Source: Streptomyces sennicomposti (GTDB taxonomy: Bacteria > Actinomycetota > Actinomycetes > Streptomycetales > Streptomycetaceae). From it: a stretch of DNA of 64,000 bases. The stretch spans positions 62,001 to 126,000 of the forward strand of contig NZ_JAIOAB010000009.1 in the NCBI RefSeq assembly GCF_019890635.1, written 5' to 3'. This document shows, one piece after another, positions 36,472 to 46,398 of this stretch; position 1 is the stretch's first letter, and each line of letters begins with the position of its first letter. The translations under genes and the position numbers were made by a program. The notes under the pieces were generated by a model. It saw only the letters and a program-made list of their open reading frames with translations. It had not been told where the DNA came from and searched no databases.

Positions 36472-37554
36472 ATGGGTTCGGTTCGCGTAGCCATCGTCGG
36501 CGTGGGCAACTGCGCCGCATCGCTGGTGCAGGGCGTCGAGTACTACAAGGACGCCGACCCGGCGGCCAAGGTCCCGGGCCTCATGCACGTGCAGTTCGGC
36601 GACTACCACGTGCGTGACGTCGAGTTCGTCGCCGCCTTCGACGTCGACGCGAAGAAGGTCGGTCTGGACCTCGCGGACGCCATCGGCGCCTCCGAGAACA
36701 ACACCATCAAGATCTGCGACGTCCCCTCCACCGGTGTGACGGTCCAGCGCGGCCACACCCTGGACGGTCTCGGCAAGTACTACCGCCAGACCATCGAGGA
36801 GTCCGCCGAGGAGCCGGTCGACGTCGTCCAGATCCTCAAGGACAAGCAGGTCGACGTCCTGGTCTGCTACCTGCCCGTGGGCTCCGAGGACGCGGCGAAG
36901 TTCTACGCCCAGTGCGCCATCGACGCCAAGGTCGCCTTCGTCAACGCCCTCCCGGTCTTCATCGCCGGCACCAAGGAGTGGGCGGACAAGTTCACCGAGG
37001 CGGGCGTCCCGATCGTCGGCGACGACATCAAGTCGCAGGTCGGCGCCACCATCACGCACCGCGTCATGGCGAAGCTGTTCGAGGACCGCGGTGTCATCCT
37101 GGACCGCACCATGCAGCTGAACGTCGGCGGCAACATGGACTTCAAGAACATGCTCGAGCGCGAGCGCCTGGAGTCCAAGAAGATCTCCAAGACGCAGGCC
37201 GTCACCTCCCAGATCCCCGACCGGGAGCTCGGCGAGAAGAACGTCCACATCGGCCCGTCCGACTACGTGGCCTGGCTCGACGACCGCAAGTGGGCCTACG
37301 TCCGCCTCGAGGGCCGTGCCTTCGGCGACGTCCCGCTGAACCTGGAGTACAAGCTCGAGGTCTGGGACTCCCCGAACTCCGCCGGCGTCATCATCGACGC
37401 CCTGCGCGCCGCGAAGATCGCCAAGGACCGCGGCATCGGCGGCCCGATCCTCTCCGCGTCCTCGTACTTCATGAAGTCCCCGCCGGTCCAGTACTTCGAC
37501 GACGAGGCCCGCGAGAACGTCGAGAAGTTCATCCGCGGCGACGTCGAGCGCTGA
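36472..37554 (+). CDS. ino1: myo-inositol-1-phosphate synthase
   Basis: Protein of 360 residues of the actinobacterial inositol-1-phosphate synthase type, converting glucose 6-phosphate to 1L-myo-inositol 1-phosphate with NAD+. The Rossmann motif is [16 protein letters not shown] at residues 5-20; [25 protein letters not shown] lysines (core NMDFKNM and SKKISKT) line the active site. Feeds mycothiol and phosphatidylinositol. ATG with CAGGGAGCAACCGGA upstream; likely cotranscribed with padR. Confidence 0.93.
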   Translation: MGSVRVAIVGVGNCAASLVQGVEYYKDADPAAKVPGLMHVQFGDYHVRDVEFVAAFDVDAKKVGLDLADAIGASENNTIKICDVPSTGVTVQRGHTLDGLGKYYRQTIEESAEEPVDVVQILKDKQVDVLVCYLPVGSEDAAKFYAQCAIDAKVAFVNALPVFIAGTKEWADKFTEAGVPIVGDDIKSQVGATITHRVMAKLFEDRGVILDRTMQLNVGGNMDFKNMLERERLESKKISKTQAVTSQIPDRELGEKNVHIGPSDYVAWLDDRKWAYVRLEGRAFGDVPLNLEYKLEVWDSPNSAGVIIDALRAAKIAKDRGIGGPILSASSYFMKSPPVQYFDDEARENVEKFIRGDVER

Positions 37555-37586
37555 CGGACCGCTGAAACCGCTCCTGCCAGGGCTGT

Positions 37587-37626
37587 GAGGGCCCCCGGAC
37601 GCACCGCGCGTGCGCCGGGGGCCCTC
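37587..37626 (+). terminator. long terminator hairpin after ino1
   Basis: GAGGGCCCCCGG (37587-37598) pairs with CCGGGGGCCCTC (37615-37626); inside, CGCAC and GTGCG form an inner stem after a one-base bulge. It ends 22 bp before the next start codon. Confidence 0.75.
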
Positions 37627-37647
37627 GCGTATGTGAGGCTGTGCCCC

Positions 37648-38910
37648 ATGGCCGTCGTCCGTGACCTGCGCGTCCTGCTGCGTCTGCGGGACTTCAGGCA
37701 CCTGCTCGCGATACGGCTGCTGTCCCAGAGCGCCGACGGCGTCTACCAGGTGGCTCTCGCCACCTATGTCGTCTTCTCCCCGGAGCACCAGACCTCGGCC
37801 GCCGCGATCGCCTCCGCCATGGCGGTGCTGCTGCTGCCGTACTCCCTGGTCGGCCCGTTCGCCGGCGTCCTGCTGGACCGCTGGCGGCGCCGCCAGGTGT
37901 TCCTGTACGGCAATCTGGCGCGCGCGGTGCTGGCCGCCGCCACCGCCGCGCTGATGGTGGCCGGCGCCGCGAACTGGCTGTTCTACGTCTCCGCGCTGTG
38001 CGTCACCGCGGTCAACCGCTTCGTCCTGTCCGGCCTGTCCGCCGCGCTGCCCCGGGTGGTCGACGCCGAGCGGCTGGTGATGGCCAACTCCCTGTCGCCG
38101 ACCGCCGGCTCGCTGGCCGCTTTCGCGGGCGGCGGCCTCGCCTTCGCCGTGCGCCTGGCCGGGGCGGACTCCGACGCGGCCGTGGTGCTGCTGGGCGCCG
38201 CCCTGTACCTGTGCGCGGCCCTCGTGTCGCTGCTGACGGCCCTCGAACTGCTCGGACCCGACCGCCCCGCGGCACGGCCGCGGCTGGGCGCCGCGCTGAC
38301 CGGCACGGTCCGCGATCTGCTGGCGGGCGTGGCGCACCTCGCCGAGCCGCGGCGCCGGGAAGCGGCTGGCGCGCTGGCCGCGATGACCCTGATGCGGTTC
38401 TGCTACGGCGCACTGACCGTCCTGGTGCTGATGCTGTGCCGCTACGGTCTGACGTCGAGCACCGATGCGGGGCTGCGGCTGCTCGGACTGGCGCTCGGCT
38501 TCTCCGGCGCCGGGTTCTTCGTGGCCGCGCTGGTGACGCCCTGGGCGGCGGGGCGGCTCGGGCCGATCCGGTGGATCGTCGTGTGCGCCGGGACCGCGGC
38601 CGTCCTGGAGCCCGCCCTCGGTCTGCCGTTCGCCGGCGGCCCGCTGCTGGCCGCGGCCTTCGTCCTGGGGCTGACCACCCAGGCCGCCAAGATCGCCACG
38701 GACACGGTCGTGCAGTACGAGGTGCGGGACGCCTTCCGCGGCCGGATCTTTTCGCTGTACGACGTCCTCTTCAACGTCGCCTTCGTCGGCGCCGCGGCCG
38801 TCGCCGCGCTGATGCTGCCGCCCGACGGCCGCTCGGCCGCCCTGGTGATCACGGTCGCCGTCATCTACGGAGCGATTGCTGCGGCTATGACCCGGTATAC
38901 GCGCCAGTAA
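37648..38910 (+). CDS. MFS transporter
   Basis: Major facilitator protein of 420 residues, twelve helices. LLDRWRRRQVFLYGNLARA is the basic motif A after helix 2, with a partial repeat in the second half. It resembles the enterobactin-exporter-like/DHA3 branch of actinobacteria; substrate unknown. ATG start, ribosome-binding site weak (GTGAGG). Separated from ino1 by a terminator, so probably an independent unit. Confidence 0.85.
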   Translation: MAVVRDLRVLLRLRDFRHLLAIRLLSQSADGVYQVALATYVVFSPEHQTSAAAIASAMAVLLLPYSLVGPFAGVLLDRWRRRQVFLYGNLARAVLAAATAALMVAGAANWLFYVSALCVTAVNRFVLSGLSAALPRVVDAERLVMANSLSPTAGSLAAFAGGGLAFAVRLAGADSDAAVVLLGAALYLCAALVSLLTALELLGPDRPAARPRLGAALTGTVRDLLAGVAHLAEPRRREAAGALAAMTLMRFCYGALTVLVLMLCRYGLTSSTDAGLRLLGLALGFSGAGFFVAALVTPWAAGRLGPIRWIVVCAGTAAVLEPALGLPFAGGPLLAAAFVLGLTTQAAKIATDTVVQYEVRDAFRGRIFSLYDVLFNVAFVGAAAVAALMLPPDGRSAALVITVAVIYGAIAAAMTRYTRQ

Positions 38911-39040
38911 GTGTCACATCAATGACACAGACCCCCCGGTGAGGTACGGGGATGTCAGTGGGGGCCTGTAGCTTACGTGCGTCTTATGTCGACGCCATGT
39001 TCGCGTCATCGTGCCTACGTTTCTCTAGGGGGACCCCCAA

Positions 39041-39535
39041 GTGACCACTCCGCCGCCCCAGGGCCCGAACCCGTACGCCCAGGCGCCCGCCGCTCCCGTG
39101 GGGCAGCAGCCCGGTCAGCCGGGAGTCCCTCAGCAGCCCTACGCCCCGTTCCCGCAGCAGCAGGGCGCGCCGGTTCCCCCGCCGCCCGCTCCGGCCGGCA
39201 AGCGCTTTGGCAAGAAGGCCGTGCGCATCATCGGCGCGATCGTCGTCGCCGTCATCATCGCGGTGCTGAAGTTCGGCGCGGGCTGGTTCCTGACCCGTGA
39301 CGACGCGGAGACGACCTCGGTCGGCTCCTGCATGCACAACGACGGCACCATGTCCAAGCCCGACCTCCAGGACGTCGACTGCTCGTCCGCCAAGGCCGAG
39401 TACGAGGTTGTCCAGAAGTTCGACGGCTCCACCGACGAGAAGAAGTGCGAGACCGTCGCCGCCGCGACGATCTCCTACGTCCAGTACGGCGGTGGCCACG
39501 ATGTCGTGCTCTGCCTGAAGGAAGCCAAGAAGTAA
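39041..39535 (+). CDS. LppU/SCO3897-like membrane-anchored protein
   Basis: Protein of 164 residues: a proline/glutamine-rich cytoplasmic N-terminus (about residues 1-52), one membrane helix (IIGAIVVAVIIAVLKFGAG), then an extracytoplasmic domain with four cysteines (CMHND, DCSS, KKCET, LCLKE) likely forming two disulfides. Matches the small actinobacterial LppU/SCO3897-type family of unknown role. GTG start preceded by TAGGGGGACC. Convergent with the CCA gene across the parS-centred palindrome. Confidence 0.8.
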   Translation: MTTPPPQGPNPYAQAPAAPVGQQPGQPGVPQQPYAPFPQQQGAPVPPPPAPAGKRFGKKAVRIIGAIVVAVIIAVLKFGAGWFLTRDDAETTSVGSCMHNDGTMSKPDLQDVDCSSAKAEYEVVQKFDGSTDEKKCETVAAATISYVQYGGGHDVVLCLKEAKK

Positions 39536-39545
39536 CAGCGGTACG

Positions 39546-39593
39546 CATGACGAAGGGGCGATGTTTCACGTGAAACATCGCCCCTTCGTCATG
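39546..39593. terminator. 48-bp perfect palindrome with parS at its centre
   Basis: Arms CATGACGAAGGGGCGAT and its complement ATCGCCCCTTCGTCATG flank GTTTCACGTGAAAC exactly symmetrically. The GC-rich stem followed by T-rich sequence is terminator-like on both strands and it lies between convergent genes. Confidence 0.85.
39563..39576. other. parS ParB-binding site (perfect)
   Basis: GTTTCACGTGAAAC forming the middle of the 48-bp palindrome. Confidence 0.92.
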
Positions 39594-39650
39594 TCCGGTG
39601 CGCGGACCCCCACCGGGGAGGCCAGGGAATGCCGACCCGGCCGGGGCCGT

Positions 39651-39664
39651 GTTTCACGTGAAAC
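39651..39664. other. parS ParB-binding site (perfect)
   Basis: GTTTCACGTGAAAC 88 bp from the previous site, 19 bp past the CCA stop codon. GGGGCCGT and ATGACCCC flank it, giving an imperfect terminator-like stem. Confidence 0.9.
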
Positions 39665-39683
39665 ATGACCCCGCCCCACGGCA

Positions 39684-41147
39684 TCAGTTCTGCTCGGCCC
39701 ACCATTCCTTCAGGGCCGCCACCGCCGCGTCGTAGTCCATCGGGCCGTTCTCCAGGCGAAGCTCCAGCAGGTGCTTGTAGGCCTGCCCGACGGCCGGTCC
39801 GGGCTTGACGCCCAGGATCTCCATGATCTGGTTGCCGTCGAGGTCCGGACGGATCGCGTCCAGCTCCTCCTGCTCCTGGAGCTGGGAGATGCGCTCCTCC
39901 AGGCCGTCGTACGCCCGGGAGAGCGCCGCTGCCCTGCGCTTGTTCCGCGTGGTGCAGTCGGAACGGGTCAGCTTGTGGAGGCGGTCGAGGAGCGGCCCGG
40001 CGTCACGGACATAGCGGCGGACCGCGGAGTCCGTCCACTCGCCGGTGCCGTAGCCGTGGAAGCGCAGATGCAGCTCGACCAGGCGGGAGACGTCCTTCAC
40101 CAGTTCGTTGGAGTACTTCAGGGCGGTCATGCGCTTCTTGGTCATCTTCGCGCCGACCACCTCGTGGTGGTGGAAGGAGACCCGGCCGTCCTTCTCGAAC
40201 CGGCGGGTGCGCGGCTTGCCGATGTCGTGCAGCAGCGCGGCCAGCCGGAGGGTGAGGTCGGGACCGTTCTCCTCCAGGGCGATCGCCTGTTCCAGCACGA
40301 TCAGCGTGTGGTCGTAGACGTCCTTGTGCCGGTGGTGCTCGTCCCGCTCCAGCCGCAGGGCCGGCAGCTCGGGCAGCACCCGGTCGGCGAGGCCGGTGTC
40401 GACCAGCAGCGTCAGCCCCTTGCGGGGATGGTCGGAGAGGATCAGCTTGTTCAGCTCGTCCCGGACCCGCTCGGCGGAGACGATCTCGATGCGCTCGGCC
40501 ATCTCCGTCATCGCCGTCACGACCTCGGGAGCGACCTCGAAGTCAAGCTGAGCGGCGAACCGGGCGGCCCGCATCATCCGCAGCGGGTCGTCCGAGAAGG
40601 ACTCCTCGGGCGTGCCCGGAGTACGCAGGACACGCGCCGCCAGGTCCTCCAGCCCGCCGTGCGGGTCGATGAAGTCCTTCTCCGGCAGCGCCACCGCCAT
40701 CGCGTTGACCGTGAAGTCGCGTCGGACCAGGTCCTGCTCGATGGAGTCGCCGTAGGACACCTCGGGCTTGCGCGAGGTGCGGTCGTAGGCCTCGGACCGG
40801 TAGGTCGTCACCTCGATCTGGAAGCACCGCTCGACGCCCTCGACGCGAGCCTGCTTCTGCGCGCCGACCGTGCCGAAGGCGATCCCCACGTCCCACACCG
40901 CGTCCGCCCACGGCCGCACGATCTTCAGTACGTCCTCGGGGCGGGCGTCGGTCGTGAAGTCCAGGTCGTTGCCCAGCCGGCCGAGCAGCGCGTCCCGGAC
41001 CGAGCCGCCGACCAGGGCGAGGGAGAACCCGGCCTCCTCGAATCGGCGCGCGAGGTCGTCGGCGACAGGGGCCACGCGCAGCAGTTCGCTCACCGCGCGC
41101 TGCTGTACCTGGCTCAGGGCAGGGGTGTCTTCATTGGCGTTCGGCAC
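39684..41147 (-). CDS. cca: CCA tRNA nucleotidyltransferase
   Basis: CCA-adding enzyme of 487 residues. LVGGSVRDALLGRLGNDLDF with D-x-D carries the nucleotidyltransferase active site near residues 45-65; YRSEAYDRTSRKPEVSYG and the RRDFTVNAMA motif follow; a C-terminal HD domain (LLHDIGKPRTR) suggests added phosphohydrolase activity. It completes or repairs tRNA 3' ends. GTG start chosen from family length; no strong ribosome-binding site. Confidence 0.93.
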   Translation of the reverse strand: MPNANEDTPALSQVQQRAVSELLRVAPVADDLARRFEEAGFSLALVGGSVRDALLGRLGNDLDFTTDARPEDVLKIVRPWADAVWDVGIAFGTVGAQKQARVEGVERCFQIEVTTYRSEAYDRTSRKPEVSYGDSIEQDLVRRDFTVNAMAVALPEKDFIDPHGGLEDLAARVLRTPGTPEESFSDDPLRMMRAARFAAQLDFEVAPEVVTAMTEMAERIEIVSAERVRDELNKLILSDHPRKGLTLLVDTGLADRVLPELPALRLERDEHHRHKDVYDHTLIVLEQAIALEENGPDLTLRLAALLHDIGKPRTRRFEKDGRVSFHHHEVVGAKMTKKRMTALKYSNELVKDVSRLVELHLRFHGYGTGEWTDSAVRRYVRDAGPLLDRLHKLTRSDCTTRNKRRAAALSRAYDGLEERISQLQEQEELDAIRPDLDGNQIMEILGVKPGPAVGQAYKHLLELRLENGPMDYDAAVAALKEWWAEQN

Positions 41148-41390
41148 AACAGAAGAGAGTACGTGGCCCGGGCGCCCGGCCGCTTCGCCGTCACACCCGC
41201 CGGACGGCCCGCAAGCGGGACCTACGTGACACAACGAACACAATCACCGGATACCCCTATATAGAGGCCGCTCACGTCGGCCCGCCGATCTTGTGACAGC
41301 CTCCGTGGCACTTACCCTCCGCCCGCATCGTTACCATGCGGGGACGCACATTCCGACGACCACTGACGACGACGAGGGACGGGCGAGCGC
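41148..41390. promoter_or_regulatory. divergent cca/DUF6049 promoter region
   Basis: Contains the AT-rich palindrome CTATATAG (41257-41264) and a 7-bp hairpin CCCGCAT/ATGCGGG (41322-41342) with TACCAT (41332-41337), a plausible -10 for the rightward gene. No gene seen. Confidence 0.4.
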
Positions 41391-43838
41391 GTGGCCGAGG
41401 CGGCAGACTTCCAGGGGACCTCTCCCTCACCTGCCCGCCGCCTGCTGCGGCGCACCGGGGCACTGCTCGCCGGAGCGCCGCTGATGGCCGCTCTGTTCCA
41501 GCTGCCCGCCGCTCCGGCCGCGCACGCCACGGGCCAGCAGACCGTGCGGGCGGCGGCCACCGGGTCGCGCACGGTCGCCGTCTCCGTCGACTCCCTCACC
41601 CCCAGCGTCCCCTCCGACGGGGACACGCTCACCGTCTCGGGCACGGTGACGAACAACGGCAAGCAGCCGGTCACCGACGCCCACGTGGGTCTGCGGGTGG
41701 GCCAGGAGCTGGAGACCCGCTCCGCCATCGACGACGTCGCCCGGAGCACCTCGTTCGACCCGGTCTCCGACGGCCCGGAGATCGGCGGCAAGTACGTCCA
41801 GAAGTTCAGCCGGCTGGCCCCCGGGGTCGCGCAGCGCTTCAGCATCGCCGTGCCCGTCAGCAAGCTGGAACTCGGCTCGGACGGCGTCTACGCACTCTCC
41901 GTCTCGCTGTCCGGCCAGACCCCCGCCGAAGCCTGGGAGCAGGTGCTGGGCATCCAGCACACGTTCCTGCCCTGGCAGCCCGACGACGCGGCCGCCAAGA
42001 CCAAGACGACCTATCTGTGGCCCCTGATCTCCACCGTGCACATGACGGCGGAGACCGGCCCCGGCGCCCAGCAGGTCCCCGTCTTCCTCAACGACGACCT
42101 CGCCAAGGACCTCGCCCCCGGCGGCCGGCTGGAGCGCATGCTGTCCCTCGGCAAGGACCTCGACGTCACCTGGGTGATCGACCCCGACCTGCTGGCGTCG
42201 GTCGACGCGATGACCCGCAGCTACCGCATCCGGGCCGACGGCGACGCCGGCCCGGTCGCCGGCACCCACCAGGCCGTGGCGAAGCAGTGGCTCGCCGAGC
42301 TGCAGCGGGCGGTGGCGGGCAAGGAGGTCGTGGCGCTGCCCTTCGCCGACCCGGACCTGGCCTCCCTCGCCCACAACGGCACGAGCGTCACCGGTTCGCT
42401 GAGCCAGCTCAAGGACGCCACCGACGTGGCCGCCAGCACCGTGGAGACGGTGCTCCACGTGAAGCCCGACACCGACTTCGCCTGGCCGGTGGACGGCGCC
42501 GTCGACTCGTCGATCGTCCGGGTCGCCACCTCGGCGGGCGCGGACAAGGTCATCGCGCGCAGCGACAGCCTCGAGGAGTCCGACACGCTGACGTACACGC
42601 CCTCGGCCGCCCGCCCGATCGGCGGCGGAACCACCGCGGTCGTCGCGGACGCACGGCTGTCGCGGGCGTTCGAGGACGACCTGACGAAGGCCGGCGCGAG
42701 CACCCTCGCCGTGCAGCGGTTCCTCGCCCAGAGCCTCGAAGTCAACGGCCAGACCGCCAAGCAGCGCAGCATCGTCATCGCCCCGCAGCGGATGCCCAGC
42801 GCCGACCAGGCCCAGGCCATGGCGCAGGCGCTGGGTCTCCTCCAGCAGAGCACCTGGTCCCAGTCGCAGCCCCTGAGCGCGGCCGCCAAGGACAAGCCCG
42901 ACCCCGGCGCGACGACGAAGATCCCCTCGTCCTCGCACTACCCGTCCGCGCTGCGCAAGCAGCAGCTCCGCCCCTCGGCGTTCGCCGAGATCGCCCGGAC
43001 GCAGGACAAGGTCGACAACTTCAAGGTCGTGCTCACCGACGAGTCGCGCGTCGTCACGCCGTTCGGCCGGGCCATGAACCGGGAGATGTCCACCTCGTGG
43101 CGGGGCCGGAAGCAGGCCGCGGCGGACTTCCGCGACGGCGTCGAGGACTACCTCAACGACATCTCCGAGCAGGTCAAGCTGATCGACAAGTCGGAGACCA
43201 AGCTGTCCGGCCGCAGCGCCACGATCCCCGTCACCGTGCAGAACAACCTGGTGCAGGGCGTCGACCACCTGGTGCTGCGCCTCACCTCGACCAACCCGAC
43301 CCGCCTCAAGATCAGCGGCCGGGCCTACTCAGAGCAGCCCGTCGCCGTCTCCGGCGGACACAGCCAGTCGGTGAAGTTCACCACGTCGGCCAACGCCAAC
43401 GGCCCCGTCTCCGTGATCGCCCAGCTGTACACGCAGGACGGCCGGCCGTACGGCGAGCCCGTCACCTTCGACGTGAAGGTCACCGAGATCACCGCCACGG
43501 TGATGCTGGTCATCGGCGGCGGCGTCCTGCTCCTCGTCCTCGCCGGCTTCCGCATGTACACCCAGCGCAAGCGCGCCGCGGCCAGGGAGAACGCCGGAGA
43601 CCCGCAGGACGGGGACGGGCCGGGGGAGGCCGCCGAGGAGCCCGGGCAGGCCGGCGAGGACACGGAACGGCCTGAGGGCGAGCGGGCCGAGAACCCCGCG
43701 GGCACCGCCGAGCGTCTCACGGAAGAGCCGGGCGCCCGGCCCCGGGCCGAGGGCCCGGAGCAGCCGAGTGACCCGACACCGGACACCGCAGCGGAAAACG
43801 CCGACCCGTCCGGCACGGGTGAGAAAGTGGACCGTTGA
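41391..43838 (+). CDS. DUF6049-family envelope protein
   Basis: Protein of 815 residues. An N-terminal signal-like region (basic residues then GALLAGAPLMAALFQLPAAPAAHA by its ends) is followed by a large extracytoplasmic region, one membrane helix near residue 710 (VMLVIGGGVLLLVLAGF) and an acidic, Glu/Pro-rich cytoplasmic tail of about 90 residues. No enzyme motif was found. In actinobacteria this family lies directly before murJ, as here (45-bp gap), suggesting a role in peptidoglycan precursor export. GTG start; the ribosome-binding site is weak. Confidence 0.83.
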   Translation: MAEAADFQGTSPSPARRLLRRTGALLAGAPLMAALFQLPAAPAAHATGQQTVRAAATGSRTVAVSVDSLTPSVPSDGDTLTVSGTVTNNGKQPVTDAHVGLRVGQELETRSAIDDVARSTSFDPVSDGPEIGGKYVQKFSRLAPGVAQRFSIAVPVSKLELGSDGVYALSVSLSGQTPAEAWEQVLGIQHTFLPWQPDDAAAKTKTTYLWPLISTVHMTAETGPGAQQVPVFLNDDLAKDLAPGGRLERMLSLGKDLDVTWVIDPDLLASVDAMTRSYRIRADGDAGPVAGTHQAVAKQWLAELQRAVAGKEVVALPFADPDLASLAHNGTSVTGSLSQLKDATDVAASTVETVLHVKPDTDFAWPVDGAVDSSIVRVATSAGADKVIARSDSLEESDTLTYTPSAARPIGGGTTAVVADARLSRAFEDDLTKAGASTLAVQRFLAQSLEVNGQTAKQRSIVIAPQRMPSADQAQAMAQALGLLQQSTWSQSQPLSAAAKDKPDPGATTKIPSSSHYPSALRKQQLRPSAFAEIARTQDKVDNFKVVLTDESRVVTPFGRAMNREMSTSWRGRKQAAADFRDGVEDYLNDISEQVKLIDKSETKLSGRSATIPVTVQNNLVQGVDHLVLRLTSTNPTRLKISGRAYSEQPVAVSGGHSQSVKFTTSANANGPVSVIAQLYTQDGRPYGEPVTFDVKVTEITATVMLVIGGGVLLLVLAGFRMYTQRKRAAARENAGDPQDGDGPGEAAEEPGQAGEDTERPEGERAENPAGTAERLTEEPGARPRAEGPEQPSDPTPDTAAENADPSGTGEKVDR

Positions 43839-43883
43839 GGATGTCGTGGCCCGGAGGGCCCGGGACGATGAGGTGGGGTAACC

Positions 43884-46280
43884 ATGAACGCGCCGTACGA
43901 CGGTGACCGCGGCCAGGCCGTGGGCGGCTCGGGGCACCCCGATGCCCCGCCGCCCGAGCACGGCCAGGCGCCGCAGCAGCATCCGGCGGACATGTACCTC
44001 CAGGACGCCTACGCCGAGGACCCCTACCGGGCGCAGGACCTCACCGCGCAGGACCCGGTCGGCGAGGCGCTGTACGACCGCGCCGCGCACCCGCCGCCGC
44101 CCCCGGGCTCCTACGAGCCCCAGCAGCCGCTGTACGGCAACCCGCCGCAGTCGCCGTACGCCCCAGACCCGCGCGTATGGGCCCAGACCCCGCCGCCCGA
44201 GCCGTCCGGCGCGGCCACCCAGCACCTGCCCTACGGCGAGGACCCCCGCACGACGCAGTTCGTGGGCGTGGACGACCTGGTCAGCCACTCCGGCGAGGAG
44301 TACCAGGAGCCGGACGCCTTCGCCCACCTCTTCCGCGACCAGCAGCAGAGCGGCTACCAGGGCCAGCGCCACGGCGACGGTCAGGGCCCCGAGCAGGGCT
44401 ACCAGAACTACCAGCAGGGCTACCAGGACCCCCGCGCGGGCGGCTACCAGGCCGCCGGCCAGTACGGCTACCAGGCCCCGCGGCAGGAGACGAACGCCTA
44501 CCCCCCGATGGGCGTCCCCGCCAATCCCGGCCCGGCCCCGGTCGCCGCCGGCCAGGGCCCGGCCGGCCCCTACGCGCCCGCCCCGGCCCCCGACGCGACC
44601 GTGCAGGCGGCCGTCGCCGCGCCCCCCGAGGCCCCGGCCGCGAAGAAGGGCGGCAAGGCCTCCGGCCTGCTCAAGTCGAGCGCCGTGATGGCGGCGGGCA
44701 CGCTGGTCTCCCGCCTCACCGGCTTCGTCCGGTCGGCGCTGATCGCCTCGGCCCTCGGCATCGGCGTCCTCGGCGACACCTTCCAGGTGGCCTACCAGCT
44801 GCCGACGATGATCTACATCCTGACCGTCGGCGGCGGCCTCAACTCCGTCTTCGTGCCGCAGCTCGTGCGCAGCATGAAGGAGGACGACGACGGGGGCGAG
44901 GCGTACGCCAACCGGCTGCTGACCCTCGTCATGGTCGCGCTCGGCGCGCTGACCGTCGTGGCGATCCTCGCCGCCCCCCTCCTGATCCGGCTGCTGTCCG
45001 ACTCGGTGGCCAGCGACCCGGCGTCCAACCAGGTCGGCATCACCTTCGTCCGCTACTTCCTGCCCTCGATCTTCTTCATGGGCGTCCACGTGGTGATGGG
45101 GCAGGTCCTCAACGCACGCGGCAAGTTCGGCGCGATGATGTGGACCCCGGTCCTGAACAACATCGTCATCATCGTCACGCTCGGCATGTTCATCTGGGTG
45201 TACGGCACCTCGGCCGACTCCGGCATGAAGGTCACGAACATCCCGCCGGAGGGCCAGCGGCTGCTGGGCATCGGCGTGCTGCTCGGTCTGGTCGTGCAGG
45301 CCCTGGCGATGATTCCGTACCTGCGCGAGACCGGGTTCCGGCTGCGGCTGCGCTTCGACTGGCGCGGCCACGGCCTCGGCAAGGCCGCGACCCTCGCCAA
45401 GTGGACGGTCCTGTTCGTCCTCGCCAACCAGGCGGGCGCCCTCGTCGTCTCGCAGCTGTCCACCGCCGCCGGCAAGCACTCCGGCGTCGGCGGCACCGGC
45501 TTCTCCGCCTACGCCAACGCCCAGCTGATCTGGGGCCTGCCGCAGGCCATCATCACCGTCTCCCTGATGGCCGCCCTGCTCCCGCGGATCTCCCGCTCCG
45601 CCTCCGAGGGCGACGGCGGCGCCGTCCGCGACGACATCTCCCAGGGCCTGCGCACCACGGCCGTCGCGATCGTCCCGGTCGCCTTCGGCTTCGTCTCGCT
45701 CGGCATCCCGATGTGCACGCTGATCTTCGGCTCCTCGGGCATCAGCGACGCGACGAACATGGGCTACATGCTGATGGCGTTCGGCCTCGGCCTGATCCCG
45801 TACTCCGTCCAGTACGTCGTCCTGCGCGCCTTCTACGCCTACGAGGACACCCGGACGCCCTTCTACAACACGGTCATCGTGGCCGCCGTCAACGCCGGCG
45901 CCTCGGCCCTGTGCTACTTCCTGCTGCCCGCCCGCTGGTCGGTCATCGGCATGGCCGCCGCGTACGGCCTCGCCTACGCCATCGGTGTCGGCGTCGCCTG
46001 GAACCGGCTGCGCAAGCGCCTCGGCGGCGACCTCGACGGCTCCCACGTGCTGCGCACCTACGCGCGGCTGTGCATCGCCTCCGTGCCGGCCGCGCTCATC
46101 GGCGGCGCCGCCTGCTACGCCGTCGGGCACGCGCTGGGCCAGGGCGTCATCGGCTCGTTCGCGGCGCTGGTGGCCGGTGGCGTCCTGCTGTTCGGCGTCT
46201 TCTTCGTCGCCGCCCGCCGGATGCGGATCGAGGAGCTGAACTCGCTCGTCGGAATGGTCCGCGGGCGGCTGGGACGTTGA
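43884..46280 (+). CDS. murJ: lipid II flippase MurJ (MviN)
   Basis: MurJ of 798 residues, larger than the usual 500-550 because of a 260-residue disordered N-terminus rich in proline, glutamine and tyrosine (GYQNYQQGYQDP-type repeats). The membrane part begins near SSAVMAAGTLVSRLTGFVRS, a signature of the MVF family, with about fourteen helices. It flips lipid II across the cytoplasmic membrane. Unlike mycobacterial MviN it lacks a fused pseudokinase; that domain is encoded by the next gene. ATG with GAGGTGGGGTAACC upstream. Confidence 0.94.
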   Translation: MNAPYDGDRGQAVGGSGHPDAPPPEHGQAPQQHPADMYLQDAYAEDPYRAQDLTAQDPVGEALYDRAAHPPPPPGSYEPQQPLYGNPPQSPYAPDPRVWAQTPPPEPSGAATQHLPYGEDPRTTQFVGVDDLVSHSGEEYQEPDAFAHLFRDQQQSGYQGQRHGDGQGPEQGYQNYQQGYQDPRAGGYQAAGQYGYQAPRQETNAYPPMGVPANPGPAPVAAGQGPAGPYAPAPAPDATVQAAVAAPPEAPAAKKGGKASGLLKSSAVMAAGTLVSRLTGFVRSALIASALGIGVLGDTFQVAYQLPTMIYILTVGGGLNSVFVPQLVRSMKEDDDGGEAYANRLLTLVMVALGALTVVAILAAPLLIRLLSDSVASDPASNQVGITFVRYFLPSIFFMGVHVVMGQVLNARGKFGAMMWTPVLNNIVIIVTLGMFIWVYGTSADSGMKVTNIPPEGQRLLGIGVLLGLVVQALAMIPYLRETGFRLRLRFDWRGHGLGKAATLAKWTVLFVLANQAGALVVSQLSTAAGKHSGVGGTGFSAYANAQLIWGLPQAIITVSLMAALLPRISRSASEGDGGAVRDDISQGLRTTAVAIVPVAFGFVSLGIPMCTLIFGSSGISDATNMGYMLMAFGLGLIPYSVQYVVLRAFYAYEDTRTPFYNTVIVAAVNAGASALCYFLLPARWSVIGMAAAYGLAYAIGVGVAWNRLRKRLGGDLDGSHVLRTYARLCIASVPAALIGGAACYAVGHALGQGVIGSFAALVAGGVLLFGVFFVAARRMRIEELNSLVGMVRGRLGR

Positions 46281-46398
46281 GGCGGGGGTAGGCGCACAAC
46301 CATCGGCCAAAGCTGTGTGTCGTGCATAGCAGCGGACTGTGGGCACAATTGGTTTCGGCGCTGGACAACGCGCGATGGATGGGGAGGCAGGAGCGGCG

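Noticed and set aside
42452..42465. GCTCCACGTGAAGC, a parS-like sequence in the DUF6049 gene
   Set aside because: Three mismatches to the consensus; likely chance within a coding region.
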